Below, one piece after another: positions 53,263-62,710 of a stretch of 64,000 nucleotides of DNA. Under the pieces are notes generated by a model. That model was not told where the DNA came from and made no database searches. It worked only from the letters and a program-made list of their open reading frames with translations. The translations under genes and the position numbers were made by a program. Position 1 is the first letter of the stretch, and each line of letters begins with the position of its first letter. Origin of the DNA: Tunturiibacter gelidiferens (lineage in GTDB: Bacteria > Acidobacteriota > Terriglobia > Terriglobales > Acidobacteriaceae). Location of the stretch: NCBI RefSeq assembly GCF_013410115.1, contig NZ_JACCCV010000001.1:2480001-2544000 (forward strand). The letters are read 5' to 3'.

Positions 53263-54204
53263 ATGAGAGTGTCAAGTTCGGATCATCGGGGTGGTCGGCG
53301 GAGTATCGCAAGAGGTGCGAGGGATTTGCGGGAGGCTTCGGCGCTGTGTTACAAGCGTCCTATGCGCGAATTGCGCGAATGGATAAGCGAAAAGATGAGA
53401 CGACGCCCTAGACGTGGACCGAATGATTCGGAGTCCACGGGGAAAAGTGGGCAGGAGTTGCCCTCGAACCAGCCAGCTCCCCTAAGACCAACCTACCCGG
53501 AGGCTGCGCCGGTACGCGCCGCAGAGTCCGCGCCAGTCAAGGCTGAACAACCCGTTGAACCAACCGCCGCAACCGAACCCATGGTGACCGCGACCGTGAC
53601 AGCAGCGGAGCATTCAGAGCCTGCTGAGCCCAAGATGGTGATGGAGACCCAGCCAGAGTCGCTCGGAACGCCACCTGCAGAGTTGACGGCGACGAAATCC
53701 CCGAAAGGTTACGTCGTGCTTGCGATCGGTCTGCCCGGCTCGGGTAAGACGACCTGGTATAAGCGTCGGGGCGTAACGCCTCTATCGAGCGACCTGCTGC
53801 GCACTCTCCTATTCGACGACATCACCGAACAGCGCTATCAGGGACTCGTATTTTCGACGTTGCGAAGCCTGCTGCGGGCTCGCCTGATCGCCAAGATGCC
53901 GTGGAACTACGTCGACGCGACGAACCTGTCACCTCACGAGCGCAGGCAGTGGATCAAGATGGCTAAGAGCTTCGGCTACGAGGTTCAAGCGGTGTTCTTC
54001 GACGTGCCATTGGCTGTATGCATGGAACGGAACTCGAAGCGCGATCGCCAGGTGACCGACGAAGTGATGCAGAAGATGGCCGAGCGCCTCAAACCGCCCA
54101 CCTTCAAGGAAGGTTTCGAAAAGATCACGGTAGTGCGCGTAAAGGGTCAGCCCGGCACGGCAGGAGAGCCAACGGCTGATACCGTCCCGGAGACCGCAGA
54201 GTAG
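53263..54204 (+). CDS. P-loop kinase-like protein with long disordered N-terminus
   Basis: 313 residues (280 if ATG 53362 is used). Residues ~35-145 are Pro/Glu/Ala-rich and probably unstructured. From ~147 a P-loop domain of the polynucleotide kinase/AAA_33 type: VVLAIGLPGSGKTTWYKRRG (Walker A), SSDLLRTLLFDD, YVDATNLSPHERRQWIKMAK and the lid-type FFDVPLAVCMERNSKRDRQV. Family members phosphorylate RNA/DNA ends or small molecules. The substrate is unknown. The start is uncertain. Confidence 0.82.
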   Translation: MRVSSSDHRGGRRSIARGARDLREASALCYKRPMRELREWISEKMRRRPRRGPNDSESTGKSGQELPSNQPAPLRPTYPEAAPVRAAESAPVKAEQPVEPTAATEPMVTATVTAAEHSEPAEPKMVMETQPESLGTPPAELTATKSPKGYVVLAIGLPGSGKTTWYKRRGVTPLSSDLLRTLLFDDITEQRYQGLVFSTLRSLLRARLIAKMPWNYVDATNLSPHERRQWIKMAKSFGYEVQAVFFDVPLAVCMERNSKRDRQVTDEVMQKMAERLKPPTFKEGFEKITVVRVKGQPGTAGEPTADTVPETAE

Positions 54205-54240
54205 CGTCGCAGCTCGCCACAGCAGGTTAGAGTAAAAGAC

Positions 54241-54990
54241 ATGCCCACGGTTGGCGTTGAGTTCGCGAAGGTGAGCTATACGCTGGCAGGTGGGCGTGTT
54301 TTATTCCATGACGTCTCTTTGCAGCTCGAGGCGGGAACGACAACAGCCCTGCTGGGACGCAGTGGATCTGGCAAAACCACACTGCTACGCATGGTGAACA
54401 GGCTCGTGACGCCTAGCGAAGGTGAGGTGCTGGTCGCAGGTAATCTCATGCAAAGTGGCGACATCGTAGCGCTGCGGCGCAGTATCGGGTACGTCATCCA
54501 GGAGACGGGACTGTTTCCCCACATGACCGTGGAGCGTAATGCCGGCATGGCGCTCGAACTCGCAGGACGTTCCAAGCAGCAGATCGCAGAACGCGTTCGC
54601 GAGGTTATGTCACTCGTGGGACTCGAGTATGAAGAGTTTCGCGGACGCTACCCATGGCAACTCTCAGGCGGCCAACGTCAGCGTGTGGGGCTCGCACGCG
54701 CGCTTGCAACCGACCCCACCGTGCTTTTGATGGATGAGCCATTTGGCGCGCTCGATCCGTTGACCCGCGCCGAGATGCAGACCATGCTGCGAGATCTGCT
54801 GAAGAAGGTAGGGAAGACGGTCTTGCTGGTGACTCATGATCTCGATGAAGCTCTCTACCTGGCCAGCCGAGTAGTGTTTCTCTCGGAAGGTACAGTGGTG
54901 GCAGATCTCAGTGCGGGAGAGGTTGCGCGGTCAGAAAACCTTCATGTGAAAGATTATGTTAATGCCGTACATCGCACGGTGCAAGCATGA
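54241..54990 (+). CDS. osmoprotectant-type ABC transporter ATP-binding protein
   Basis: 249 residues. Walker A LLGRSGSGKTTLLR, Q-loop YVIQETGLFPHMTVE, signature WQLSGGQRQRVGLARALA, Walker B TVLLMDEPFGALDPLTR, H-loop VTHDLDEAL. The close similarity to OpuCA/ProV-type subunits and the next two genes point to a glycine betaine/choline/carnitine-type importer. Its last 4 bases overlap the permease start (ATGA). No CBS domains, unlike many OpuCA. Confidence 0.93.
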   Translation: MPTVGVEFAKVSYTLAGGRVLFHDVSLQLEAGTTTALLGRSGSGKTTLLRMVNRLVTPSEGEVLVAGNLMQSGDIVALRRSIGYVIQETGLFPHMTVERNAGMALELAGRSKQQIAERVREVMSLVGLEYEEFRGRYPWQLSGGQRQRVGLARALATDPTVLLMDEPFGALDPLTRAEMQTMLRDLLKKVGKTVLLVTHDLDEALYLASRVVFLSEGTVVADLSAGEVARSENLHVKDYVNAVHRTVQA

Positions 54991-55619
54991 TGAACTTTCT
55001 CCGACAGAACGGATATGACATAGGTCGGCTGACGTTCGAGCATCTCTGGCTGACCCTGTCAGCGATGTTGTTAGCAGCGGCGATTGGATTGCCGCTGGGA
55101 GTCCTGCTGACGCGAACGCAGGCGCTCGCCAAGCCCATCATCGGTTTTGCGAATGTCCTGCAAACCGTTCCGAGCCTCGCTCTCTTTGGGCTGTTGCTTC
55201 CAGTCCCGTGGTTGGGAGAGAACGCGGCCCGGCTGGCGATCCTGGCGCTGACCGGGTACGCCCTGTTGCCCATTCTGCGGAACACCTACGCAGGGATTGG
55301 AAGCGTGGACCCTGCACTGGTAGACGTGGCTAACGCGATGGGGATGACCTCCTGGCAGCGGCTGCTGAAGGTGGAACTGCCGCTGGCTGCGAGCGTGATT
55401 CTCGCCGGTCTTCGAACGGCGACCGTGACCTGTGTGGGTGTCGCTACCATTGCAGCCGCGATCGGAGCGGGTGGCTTGGGAGAGCTCATCTTTCGCGGCG
55501 TCGCCAGCGTCGATAACGGGCTGGTACTGGCAGGCGCGATTCCGGCAGCGCTCTTGGCCTTAGTCGCGGATGCGGGACTGGGCTTATTGGAAAAACGATT
55601 GGCCGTGAGGAGAGTCTGA
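54987..55619 (+). CDS. osmoprotectant-type ABC transporter permease
   Basis: 210 residues, about five to six membrane helices. Binding-protein-dependent transport motif: MGMTSWQRLLKVELPLAASV (EAA loop). VLQTVPSLALFGLLLPVPWL is typical of OpuCB/OpuBB. Starts within the end of the ATPase gene and ends at the TGA that overlaps the next ATG. Confidence 0.92.
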   Translation: MMNFLRQNGYDIGRLTFEHLWLTLSAMLLAAAIGLPLGVLLTRTQALAKPIIGFANVLQTVPSLALFGLLLPVPWLGENAARLAILALTGYALLPILRNTYAGIGSVDPALVDVANAMGMTSWQRLLKVELPLAASVILAGLRTATVTCVGVATIAAAIGAGGLGELIFRGVASVDNGLVLAGAIPAALLALVADAGLGLLEKRLAVRRV

Positions 55620-56551
55620 TGGATGCCGATTGCATTCTGCGCCGGCTGGCTTCGATGATTCTGTCGTTGTTCCTCGTCGGGTTCCTCGTCGGATTGATCG
55701 CCTGCGCCCCGCCGAGATCCTCACGAATTACGATTGGTGCGAAGAACTTCACCGAGCAGGTGGTGCTGGGAGAGATGCTCTCCCAGGAGATCGAGGCGGT
55801 GACCGGCGAGCAGGTGGATCGGCGATTTTATCTGGCCGGAAGTTATCTCTGCCAGCAGGCGCTGGTCAGTGGACGCATCGATGGATACGTGGAGTACACA
55901 GGGACAGCGTTGACGGCAATCCTGAAGCAGCCACTTCCTCCGATGGGCCAGCGGGATGAGGCGACGGTATTTCGTGAGGTCAGCAGTCTGTACGCCTCGA
56001 AGTACCGGGTGAAGGTAGGTCCCGGACTCGGGTTCGAAGACACATTCGCAATGGTGGTGCGCGGTGACGATGCGAAGCGTCTGGGCGTGAAGACGATCTC
56101 GGACGCCGTGAAGACTACGCCCGATCCTAGCGGTTGGAGGCTTGGGGTGGGTTATGAGTTTCAATCACGGCCCGATGGTCTGCGCGGCCTTGAGGCTACC
56201 TATGGACTAAAGTTCGCAGGCGATCCTCGAACGATGGATCTAGGACTGCTCTATCGCGCACTGTCGAGCAATCAAGTCGACATGGTCGCGGGCAACTCAA
56301 CCGACGGGCCCATACGAGCACTCGGATTCGTGGTGCTGGAGGACGACAAGCACTACTTTCCGCCGTACGAAGCCGTGCCGTTGATACGCCAGGATTCTCT
56401 GCAGCGGCATCCGGGAATTCAGATCGCAATGGACCGGCTGGCAGGCAAGGTGAGCGCAGACGAGGTACGCGGAATGAACTATGCGGTGGACTCCGAGCAC
56501 AGGGATGTGGCGGACGTGGTGAGGGAGTTCCGTAAGTCAAAGGCACTCTGA
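55619..56551 (+). CDS. osmoprotectant-type ABC transporter substrate-binding lipoprotein
   Basis: 310 residues. N-terminal hydrophobic leader ending LIACAPP (possible lipobox LIAC). OpuAC-type periplasmic domain: ITIGAKNFTEQVVLGEMLSQ, IDGYVEYTGTALTAIL and DLGLLYRALSSNQVDMVAGN with STDGPI. Overlaps the permease by one base (TGATG). These motifs fit quaternary-amine binding, but the aromatic cage was not checked, so betaine, choline or carnitine remain possible. Only one permease gene is present. Confidence 0.92.
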   Translation: MDADCILRRLASMILSLFLVGFLVGLIACAPPRSSRITIGAKNFTEQVVLGEMLSQEIEAVTGEQVDRRFYLAGSYLCQQALVSGRIDGYVEYTGTALTAILKQPLPPMGQRDEATVFREVSSLYASKYRVKVGPGLGFEDTFAMVVRGDDAKRLGVKTISDAVKTTPDPSGWRLGVGYEFQSRPDGLRGLEATYGLKFAGDPRTMDLGLLYRALSSNQVDMVAGNSTDGPIRALGFVVLEDDKHYFPPYEAVPLIRQDSLQRHPGIQIAMDRLAGKVSADEVRGMNYAVDSEHRDVADVVREFRKSKAL

Positions 56552-56607
56552 GTTGGAGGTTATCCGCAGCGCCGACTCCGGACTTTCGCGGTCGAGCGAC
56601 GGGAGGG

Positions 56608-57111
56608 ATGTTGATGGTTGAACCATGGTTGCGTGGGACGTTGACCGAAATCGACGCAGTGCGGCGACAGGTGCTGCACGCTCTGGAACTGGCGGCGGAG
56701 GACGTCGAGCGGTGGTGTGCAGGATTGAGCGATGAGGAGATAAACGCGCGGCCGTTTGGCATAGCTCCGGTGGCGTTTCATCTCCGTCACATCGCGCGAA
56801 GCCTTGATCGTCTGCTGACTTATGCGGAGGGTGGGGCTTTATCCAGGATGCAAATTGATGCGCTGGCCAGCGAGATGCAGGGCGGTGCATCTGCCGAGGT
56901 TGTGCTCGTTGAGGTTCGGGCTGCATTGGGGGAGGCGCGGCAGCGCGTGTTGATGGTCTCGGAGGGAAGTTATGAAGATCCGCGTGGAGTGGGCCGGGCG
57001 CTGTTGCCCAGCACGGTAGGCGGACTGCTTGTCCATTGCGCGGAGCATACGCAGCGGCACATCGGACAGGCTGTGACAACCGCGAAGGTCGTGATGGGAG
57101 CGCGTAGTTAA
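56608..57111 (+). CDS. DinB-family metalloprotein
   Basis: 167 residues. Four-helix DinB/YfiT fold with the expected metal histidines: AFHLRHIARSLDRLLTY and HCAEHTQRHIGQAV. GGGAGGG precedes ATG. The family includes thiol transferases that use bacillithiol or mycothiol (BstA/YfiT type). bshA lies 3.5 kb away, so a bacillithiol-dependent role is possible but unproven. Confidence 0.83.
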   Translation: MLMVEPWLRGTLTEIDAVRRQVLHALELAAEDVERWCAGLSDEEINARPFGIAPVAFHLRHIARSLDRLLTYAEGGALSRMQIDALASEMQGGASAEVVLVEVRAALGEARQRVLMVSEGSYEDPRGVGRALLPSTVGGLLVHCAEHTQRHIGQAVTTAKVVMGARS

Positions 57112-57225
57112 ATGGCTCATCTCTTGTTAGAAGGGCTATGTCATCCGATAGATGGATTGAAAGATCCTCCGTTTGCACGGTTGACTGTTTTCAATGGACC
57201 GCGTTGAATCGCTGCGAGGAAGAAC

Positions 57226-58452
57226 ATGCCACAGACGCAAGAGATACAAGCGGTACGAAACAAAACCGGATATTTTTTCGCCCTTGCGTCGGTGTGCACC
57301 ATCATTTCGGCTGCCTGCGTCGCCATTCCGTTGTTTGTCATTCGCCCATTCCGCCCTCAGGGTGCGCGCGAGTTGGAGATCGCTCTGGCCGTTCGTCACG
57401 CCGGCCCCTGGCTTGCCGGCTTGTGCGCTATGGTCATATTGCTGCTGGTGTTTCGCCTCTGGAAGTCCGCACGGGTTGGCGCTCGGATCGCACTAGTCTG
57501 CTTGCTTCTGCTTACATTCGCGAGCGCTGCATTTACCCATGTCAACATTTTCGAAAAGATGTTTCACCCCTACGATTTGCCCTCATTCGAAAGCGCATAC
57601 GAGGCAAAAGTCGACTCCGACGACAAGGTGCTCGCTGTCAGAGTCGGACAGGAAGCACGAGCCTATCCGATCCGCACCATGGGCTATCACCATATTGTGA
57701 ACGACACGGTAGGCGGTGTCCCGATCGCCGTGACCTATTGCACGTTGTGTCACACAGGGCTGGTCTGGAGCCGAGTCGTCGATGGAAAGCTACTGCATTT
57801 TCGTCTTGCCGGCATCAACAACGGCAACGCTCTCCTGCGGGATGAGCAGACCAGCAGCATCTGGCAGCAGAGCACCGGCGAAGCCATCTTCGGTCCGCTG
57901 AAGGGGCAGCAACTCAAGCTCGTTCGGAGCAACGAGTTGACCTTCGCTTTGTGGAAGAGCGAGGAGCCGCATGGGCAGGTACTGAAGTCGGACCCATCCT
58001 ATGCAGCAGAGTACGACCCGAAAGACTGGGAGAAGCATGTCGCCAAGACAACAACAGTGGTCGACACAACACGCTCCGGGATTGGACCGCATCAGCTGAT
58101 GCTGGGAGTCACCGTGGCAGGGCAGAGCAAGGCTTATCCGATTGAGGCGGTCCTCGCCGCAAAACTGATTCAGGATAGGGTTGGAGGCGTGCCCGTTATC
58201 GTGGTGGTCGGGCCTGACGGCGCATCAATCAGGGTGTTCGAAGGAGCGCTCGAGAATAAGCCGGTGGCGTTTGCGCGAGGCCCAGGCGACGAGGGAATGA
58301 GCGATCTCAACACGGGCAGCTACTGGAGCTTTCAGGGTTGCGCCGTAGAGGGATCGCTTAAGGGACGCTGCTTGGTGGAGATCGACGCGCACAAAGACTA
58401 CTGGTTCGACTGGATGAATCACCATCCCGAATCAGCGGTATTCAAGAATTGA
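57226..58452 (+). CDS. DUF3179-domain membrane protein
   Basis: 408 residues. Three N-terminal membrane helices (~17-40, ~58-78, ~88-106) are followed by the DUF3179 region: ARAYPIRTMGYHHIVNDTVG, PIAVTYCTLCHTGLVWSR with a C-x2-C pair, and a second similar half ending GCAVEGSLKG. The domain's function is unknown; the cysteine pair invites a redox or metal role. It converges with ribA, separated by one base. Confidence 0.85.
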   Translation: MPQTQEIQAVRNKTGYFFALASVCTIISAACVAIPLFVIRPFRPQGARELEIALAVRHAGPWLAGLCAMVILLLVFRLWKSARVGARIALVCLLLLTFASAAFTHVNIFEKMFHPYDLPSFESAYEAKVDSDDKVLAVRVGQEARAYPIRTMGYHHIVNDTVGGVPIAVTYCTLCHTGLVWSRVVDGKLLHFRLAGINNGNALLRDEQTSSIWQQSTGEAIFGPLKGQQLKLVRSNELTFALWKSEEPHGQVLKSDPSYAAEYDPKDWEKHVAKTTTVVDTTRSGIGPHQLMLGVTVAGQSKAYPIEAVLAAKLIQDRVGGVPVIVVVGPDGASIRVFEGALENKPVAFARGPGDEGMSDLNTGSYWSFQGCAVEGSLKGRCLVEIDAHKDYWFDWMNHHPESAVFKN

Positions 58453-58453
58453 G

Positions 58454-59125
58454 CTAGCTGACGAGGTGGCCCATCTTCTCGCGCTTGGTCTGGAGGTAGC
58501 GCTCGTTGGTAGGTTCGCTCGGGACCTCGGCGGAGATGCGCTCAATCACCTTGATGCCGGCAAGCTCCAGAGCTTCCACCTTCTCTGGATTGTTGGTGAT
58601 AAGCCGGACCTCAGTGATCCCCATCTGCTTGAGGATCTGCGCAGGCAGCTCAAAGTGGCGGCAGTCGGCCTCGTAGCCAAGTTCAAGATTTGCCTCGATC
58701 GTGTCGAGACCCTTGTCCTGCAACTCATAGGCACGCAACTTCGCCATCAGTCCTATTCCGCGCCCCTCCTGCTGTTCGTAGAGCATAATGCCCGTGCCTT
58801 CGTCGGTGATCAGGGCCATGGCGAGTTCGAACTGCTGACGGCAGTCGCACCGCAGGGAGTGGAAGACATCGCCCGTAAGGCACTGCGAGTGGATCCGCAC
58901 AATCGGAGGTGCTGCGTGAACGTCGCCCATCACCAGAGCGACCGCTCCCTCTACGCGTATGGCCGGCGGAGGGATGTTGTCGTTGCAGGCGGCTGGGTTT
59001 TCGATCACACCCTCGAAGCCGAGGATACGGAAGTGCCCCCAGCGGGTTGGAAAGTCGGCGTCGGCTACTTTGGTAACACTTGCGAACGGCATCTCTTGAT
59101 TATACGTTTCCTGCTTCATGGACAT
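58454..59125 (-). CDS. ribA: GTP cyclohydrolase II
   Basis: 223 residues. Zinc cysteines C82, C93, C95 in HSQCLTGDVFHSLRCDC; catalytic region YEQQEGRGIGLMAKLRAYEL; C-terminal VRLITNNPEKVEALELAGI and RYLQTKREKMGHL. Opens the GTP ring at the first step of riboflavin synthesis. It is a stand-alone RibA, not fused to the DHBP synthase. Confidence 0.95.
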   Translation of the reverse strand: MSMKQETYNQEMPFASVTKVADADFPTRWGHFRILGFEGVIENPAACNDNIPPPAIRVEGAVALVMGDVHAAPPIVRIHSQCLTGDVFHSLRCDCRQQFELAMALITDEGTGIMLYEQQEGRGIGLMAKLRAYELQDKGLDTIEANLELGYEADCRHFELPAQILKQMGITEVRLITNNPEKVEALELAGIKVIERISAEVPSEPTNERYLQTKREKMGHLVS

Positions 59126-59183
59126 TAGATTGCTCAGACAGGCTGCTGGATGCGAAGTTGCATTAGGGGCGTAAAGTAGTGGT

Positions 59184-60587
59184 GTGACTCAGCCCGATCC
59201 CAAGCTGATTTTGATTACGCTGTTGATAGAACTGGGCGTGGCCGCAGCGGTTTCGAGCTCGCTGGCGCGATCGACCCGTTTCAAAAATCTCCTCCTGTTG
59301 CCGCGTCGAACTCCACGGCAGACGGCCTGGCTCGTCATCATCATCTGCGTGCCGCTAACTCTTGGCGTATGGGTCCGCACCGCCGTCCCCAACTTCCTGG
59401 CCGCCGATCTCTCCTTCGAAACCACGATTTTATTGGGAATTCTAGTGGGGCCACTCGCTGCAATGGCGGGCGGAGCGACGCTTGCAATTCCAGCCGTACT
59501 TCACCATGAGTACTGGACTCTCCCGGTAAATCTTGCGATTGCCGCGATCGCCGGAGCCTTCGGCCGCTTTGCTGACCCCGAAGACGTGTGGTCGTTCTCC
59601 CCCATGATAGACCTGAGCATCTATCGCTGGGTCACACGTAACCTGCGACGGCCGCAGCTCGATCGTCAGATTCTGTTGCTTCTCCTGGTAGCCGGTATGC
59701 AGCTCGGGACCAGTGCGCTATCGCATTACTTCCCGAGGTACTTCTTCGAACTGAACTCCAGAGAGTGGTGGGTGCAGTTGTTGATCTGCGCCACCGCGCC
59801 AATCGTCGTCGGAATTCCACTCAAGATCTGGAATGCGATTCGCGTCGAAAGAAAGCTGGAGGAGCAGGGAAGGCTGCTGCTCGAGGCTCGCCTGGATGCG
59901 TTACAACGACAGATCAACCCACACTTTCTGTTCAACACCCTGAACTCGATCACCTCCCTGGTCCGCTCACAGCCGGAGTTGGCGCGAGAGATGATCGTCA
60001 AGCTGGCCAACATCCTGCGCGTGCTCTTGAAAGACCGCGAGGCCTTCCTGCCGCTCAGCGAAGAGCTGCGCTTTACCGACGATTATCTGGACATCGAAGT
60101 AGTGCGTTTCGGTGACAAGCTGAAGGTCGTCAAGGAGATTGCCAATAACACACTGGACATCGTGGTGCCCGGAATGCTCCTCCAGCCGCTTATTGAAAAC
60201 AGCATCAAACATGGCCTCGAGCCGCGAATCAGCGGTGGCACTGTTACGATCCGCAGCCGGATTACGGAAGAAAGAAGGCTGATGGTCGAGATAGAAGATG
60301 ACGGCGTCGGAATGGCTCCAGAGCGCATCGACGTCTCTCTGGTGAGCGGCCTGGTTCGTCCCGGAAACGGCATCGGGGTACGCAACGTGCGCGAGCGCAT
60401 GCAGGTTTTATACGGTGACCTGGCGACCGTCGATATCAACAGCCGTCCGGGTCGAGGGACAAAGGTTACGCTGTTGATGCCGATTCTGGACGCAGGCGCC
60501 GAAACCTGGGGACCGATCGGTGGCGCGGCGGGGCAGGCCATCAGTCACATGGTCGAAGACGCGGTGCGCGCAATGACCCGGTCGTAA
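59184..60587 (+). CDS. LytS-type sensor histidine kinase
   Basis: 467 residues from GTG. N-terminal five- to six-helix membrane sensor (residues ~8-215, including the LytS-like LGILVGPLAAMAGGATLAIP), then the HisKA_2-like core: H247 in QRQINPHFLFNTLNSI, and the ATPase with NSIKHGLE (N-box) and GNGIGVRNVRERMQ. It autophosphorylates and passes the phosphate to a LytTR-type regulator. No response regulator gene is adjacent. Its 3' end overlaps bshA by 43 bases, tail to tail. Confidence 0.92.
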   Translation: MTQPDPKLILITLLIELGVAAAVSSSLARSTRFKNLLLLPRRTPRQTAWLVIIICVPLTLGVWVRTAVPNFLAADLSFETTILLGILVGPLAAMAGGATLAIPAVLHHEYWTLPVNLAIAAIAGAFGRFADPEDVWSFSPMIDLSIYRWVTRNLRRPQLDRQILLLLLVAGMQLGTSALSHYFPRYFFELNSREWWVQLLICATAPIVVGIPLKIWNAIRVERKLEEQGRLLLEARLDALQRQINPHFLFNTLNSITSLVRSQPELAREMIVKLANILRVLLKDREAFLPLSEELRFTDDYLDIEVVRFGDKLKVVKEIANNTLDIVVPGMLLQPLIENSIKHGLEPRISGGTVTIRSRITEERRLMVEIEDDGVGMAPERIDVSLVSGLVRPGNGIGVRNVRERMQVLYGDLATVDINSRPGRGTKVTLLMPILDAGAETWGPIGGAAGQAISHMVEDAVRAMTRS

Positions 60588-61696
60588 TAGTCCTCGTAGA
60601 GCGGAATCACTCGAGAGGCGCAGAAGTGATCCTGAGCAGTCTTACGACCTGCTCGCGCCATAGCGTCGAGACGCGGCTGATCGCTTAGAAGCGAGATCGC
60701 GGCGGCGGACATCGAATCGACGTCGCCCACATCAAAGAGGAGGCCGTTATGTCCGTCTTGAATAAGCTCCGGAACTCCGCCGACGCGTGTCCCGATGGTG
60801 GGAACGCTGCACGCCATGGCCTCAAGCGCAGCCAGTCCGAACGACTCCATCTCGCTGGGCATCAGCATTAGATCAGCCAGCGGCAGCAACTCGTTGACGT
60901 TATCCTGTTTCCCGATGAAATGTACCCGATCCTGCACGTTGTGCTCACGTGCGAGATACTCGGCGACGCTGCGGTCGGGGCCGTCGCCAATCAACATCAG
61001 GCGAGCCGGCATGCTCTTCGCGACGCGGGCAAAGACTTTCACGACGTCCTGTATGCGTTTGACTGGCCGAAAGTTGGAGAGGTGAACCAGCAGCCGTTCG
61101 TTCGGCTCTGCGAACCGCGGACGCATCGCAGCCACCAAGTCTGGATCGCGAAGGTAGACATCGCAGTTCACAAAGTTGCGGATCACCTCGATCTCGGACG
61201 TGATCGCGAAGGCCTCGCGTGTGCGGTCGCGGAGGTAGCTCGATATGCTGGTGACCCCGTCCGACTGTTCGATACCGAATCTTGTTATAGGAAGATACGA
61301 GCGATCCAGTCCGACCAACGTGATGTCGGTGCCGTGAAGCGTCGTGATGAATGGCAGATGAATCCCCCGCGTGGCGAGCATCTGTCGTGCCAGCAACGCA
61401 CTCACCGAGTGAGGAATCGCGTAATGAACATGCAGCAGATCCAGCGAATAGAACTCAGCAACCTCGGCCATCCGAGTCGCGAGCGCAAGATCATACGGCG
61501 GGTGTTCAAACAGCGGGTAGTTTGAAACCGCAACCTCGTGAAAATGAATATTCGATTCCCGGCCGCTGAGACGAAAGGGTTGCGAGTAAGTGATGAAGTG
61601 AATCTCGTGGCCACGCGAAGCCAGTTCAATGCCGAGCTCAGTAGCCACGACGCCGCTGCCGCCGTAGGTGGGATAACAGGTGATGCCGATCTTCAT
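60545..61696 (-). CDS. bshA: N-acetyl-alpha-D-glucosaminyl L-malate synthase
   Basis: 383 residues, GT4 glycosyltransferase. BshA hallmarks: IGITCYPTYGGSGVVATELG, HVHYAIPHSVSALLARQM, LPFITTLHGTDITLVG, VIRNFVNCDVY and the EX7E region SEMESFGLAALEAMACSVPT. Joins UDP-GlcNAc to L-malate, the first step of bacillithiol synthesis. Downstream tail overlaps the LytS-type gene. A YdjC/ChbG-type deacetylase lies upstream on the same strand. Confidence 0.94.
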   Translation of the reverse strand: MKIGITCYPTYGGSGVVATELGIELASRGHEIHFITYSQPFRLSGRESNIHFHEVAVSNYPLFEHPPYDLALATRMAEVAEFYSLDLLHVHYAIPHSVSALLARQMLATRGIHLPFITTLHGTDITLVGLDRSYLPITRFGIEQSDGVTSISSYLRDRTREAFAITSEIEVIRNFVNCDVYLRDPDLVAAMRPRFAEPNERLLVHLSNFRPVKRIQDVVKVFARVAKSMPARLMLIGDGPDRSVAEYLAREHNVQDRVHFIGKQDNVNELLPLADLMLMPSEMESFGLAALEAMACSVPTIGTRVGGVPELIQDGHNGLLFDVGDVDSMSAAAISLLSDQPRLDAMARAGRKTAQDHFCASRVIPLYEDYYDRVIARTASSTM

Positions 61697-61809
61697 AGTC
61701 TTCCCTTACTTTTCGCCTGCATGCATCACTCCTGCTATTGGACGAAGCAAAGGTCTCGTTGGACTCCGTCGCGTCCGGCGGTTCATCGGCTTTTCGCAAA
61801 CAAGCACCG

Positions 61810-62679
61810 CTAGACTGCAAGGTCCCCGTAGTTGATGAGCTGCGGCGCATTTGGTTGCAAAGACCTCGCGGGAAGCTCGGTGAGCAAGGCATTTCGCTCG
61901 ACGTCACGATGAGTGCGCAGTCGAGTGGTGACGCGATCTAAGTCCCCGTCGTTGTAGCCGGGATGGCAGCACAGCTCGAAGGTTCCCTCCGCAGGCAGAG
62001 CAAGCAAAAGTTCGTGAAGGGTTTGGGAGTCCAGATGGCCTGTCGCGGAGATTCCAATGGTTCCGTCCGTGGTCAGCACGCGGGCCTCGCGAATCTGCGG
62101 TTGGCGCCCGAACCTGCTTTTGAAGCTCCCGAGCAAATTTACCTGCAAACGGCGGAGGCGGTTCCCGTGGCCAAGTGCAAGACTCCAGTTCTGCTCGAAG
62201 GGATTGCGAATCGCACCGATGGAGCAGCGTTCAGCGACACGCAAAATTGGGCGGGTGACAGCAGGGAAGAGATGCGTGTGCTTGTGCGTATCGAGATGAG
62301 TGATCGCGATGCCGGCACGACGCAGCTTCTCCACCTGTGCAAGCGCCTCCCGTTCCATCTGCTCTTCGCTGATCTTGCCGCGCAGGAGTGCCTGTACGAA
62401 ATCAACCAGCGAAGGACGAAGTGTTTTGCCATCGGGCCCCAGTAAGGTAGAGATACTCTGCGGCGGCGAGACCGGGATCCCGTCTGTGAGTGTGACATGA
62501 CAACCAACGCCAAGGGTTGGGTTAGCACTGGCTATCGCGACAGCGTCGTCGAATGCGGCGCCGGTCGCCATCAGCGTTGCAGAGGTCAGCGACCCAGCCC
62601 GGTGAAGCTCTGCAATCGCGCGGTTAACTCCACGAGTGACACCGAAGTCGTCCGCATTGATGATCAGTCGCGCAGGCAT
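61810..62679 (-). CDS. YdjC/ChbG (HpnK)-type carbohydrate deacetylase
   Basis: 289 residues. Metal and active-site motifs: INADDFGVTRGVN (Asp), ITHLDTHKHTHLFPAV (two His) and FELCCHPGYNDGD near the C-terminus. Removes acetyl groups from N-acetylated sugars (chitobiose and hopanoid-linked sugars in studied cases). It precedes bshA by 113 bases on the same strand; BshB is a different fold (PIG-L type), so this is not assigned to bacillithiol. Confidence 0.88.
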   Translation of the reverse strand: MPARLIINADDFGVTRGVNRAIAELHRAGSLTSATLMATGAAFDDAVAIASANPTLGVGCHVTLTDGIPVSPPQSISTLLGPDGKTLRPSLVDFVQALLRGKISEEQMEREALAQVEKLRRAGIAITHLDTHKHTHLFPAVTRPILRVAERCSIGAIRNPFEQNWSLALGHGNRLRRLQVNLLGSFKSRFGRQPQIREARVLTTDGTIGISATGHLDSQTLHELLLALPAEGTFELCCHPGYNDGDLDRVTTRLRTHRDVERNALLTELPARSLQPNAPQLINYGDLAV

Positions 62680-62710
62680 AAGTACTTATCATAATGACGT
62701 CCAAAGGGAA

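Noticed and set aside
61696-62679. YdjC/ChbG-type protein as the bacillithiol deacetylase BshB
   Set aside because: BshB belongs to the PIG-L/LmbE fold; this protein has the distinct YdjC metal motif, so closeness to bshA is not enough.
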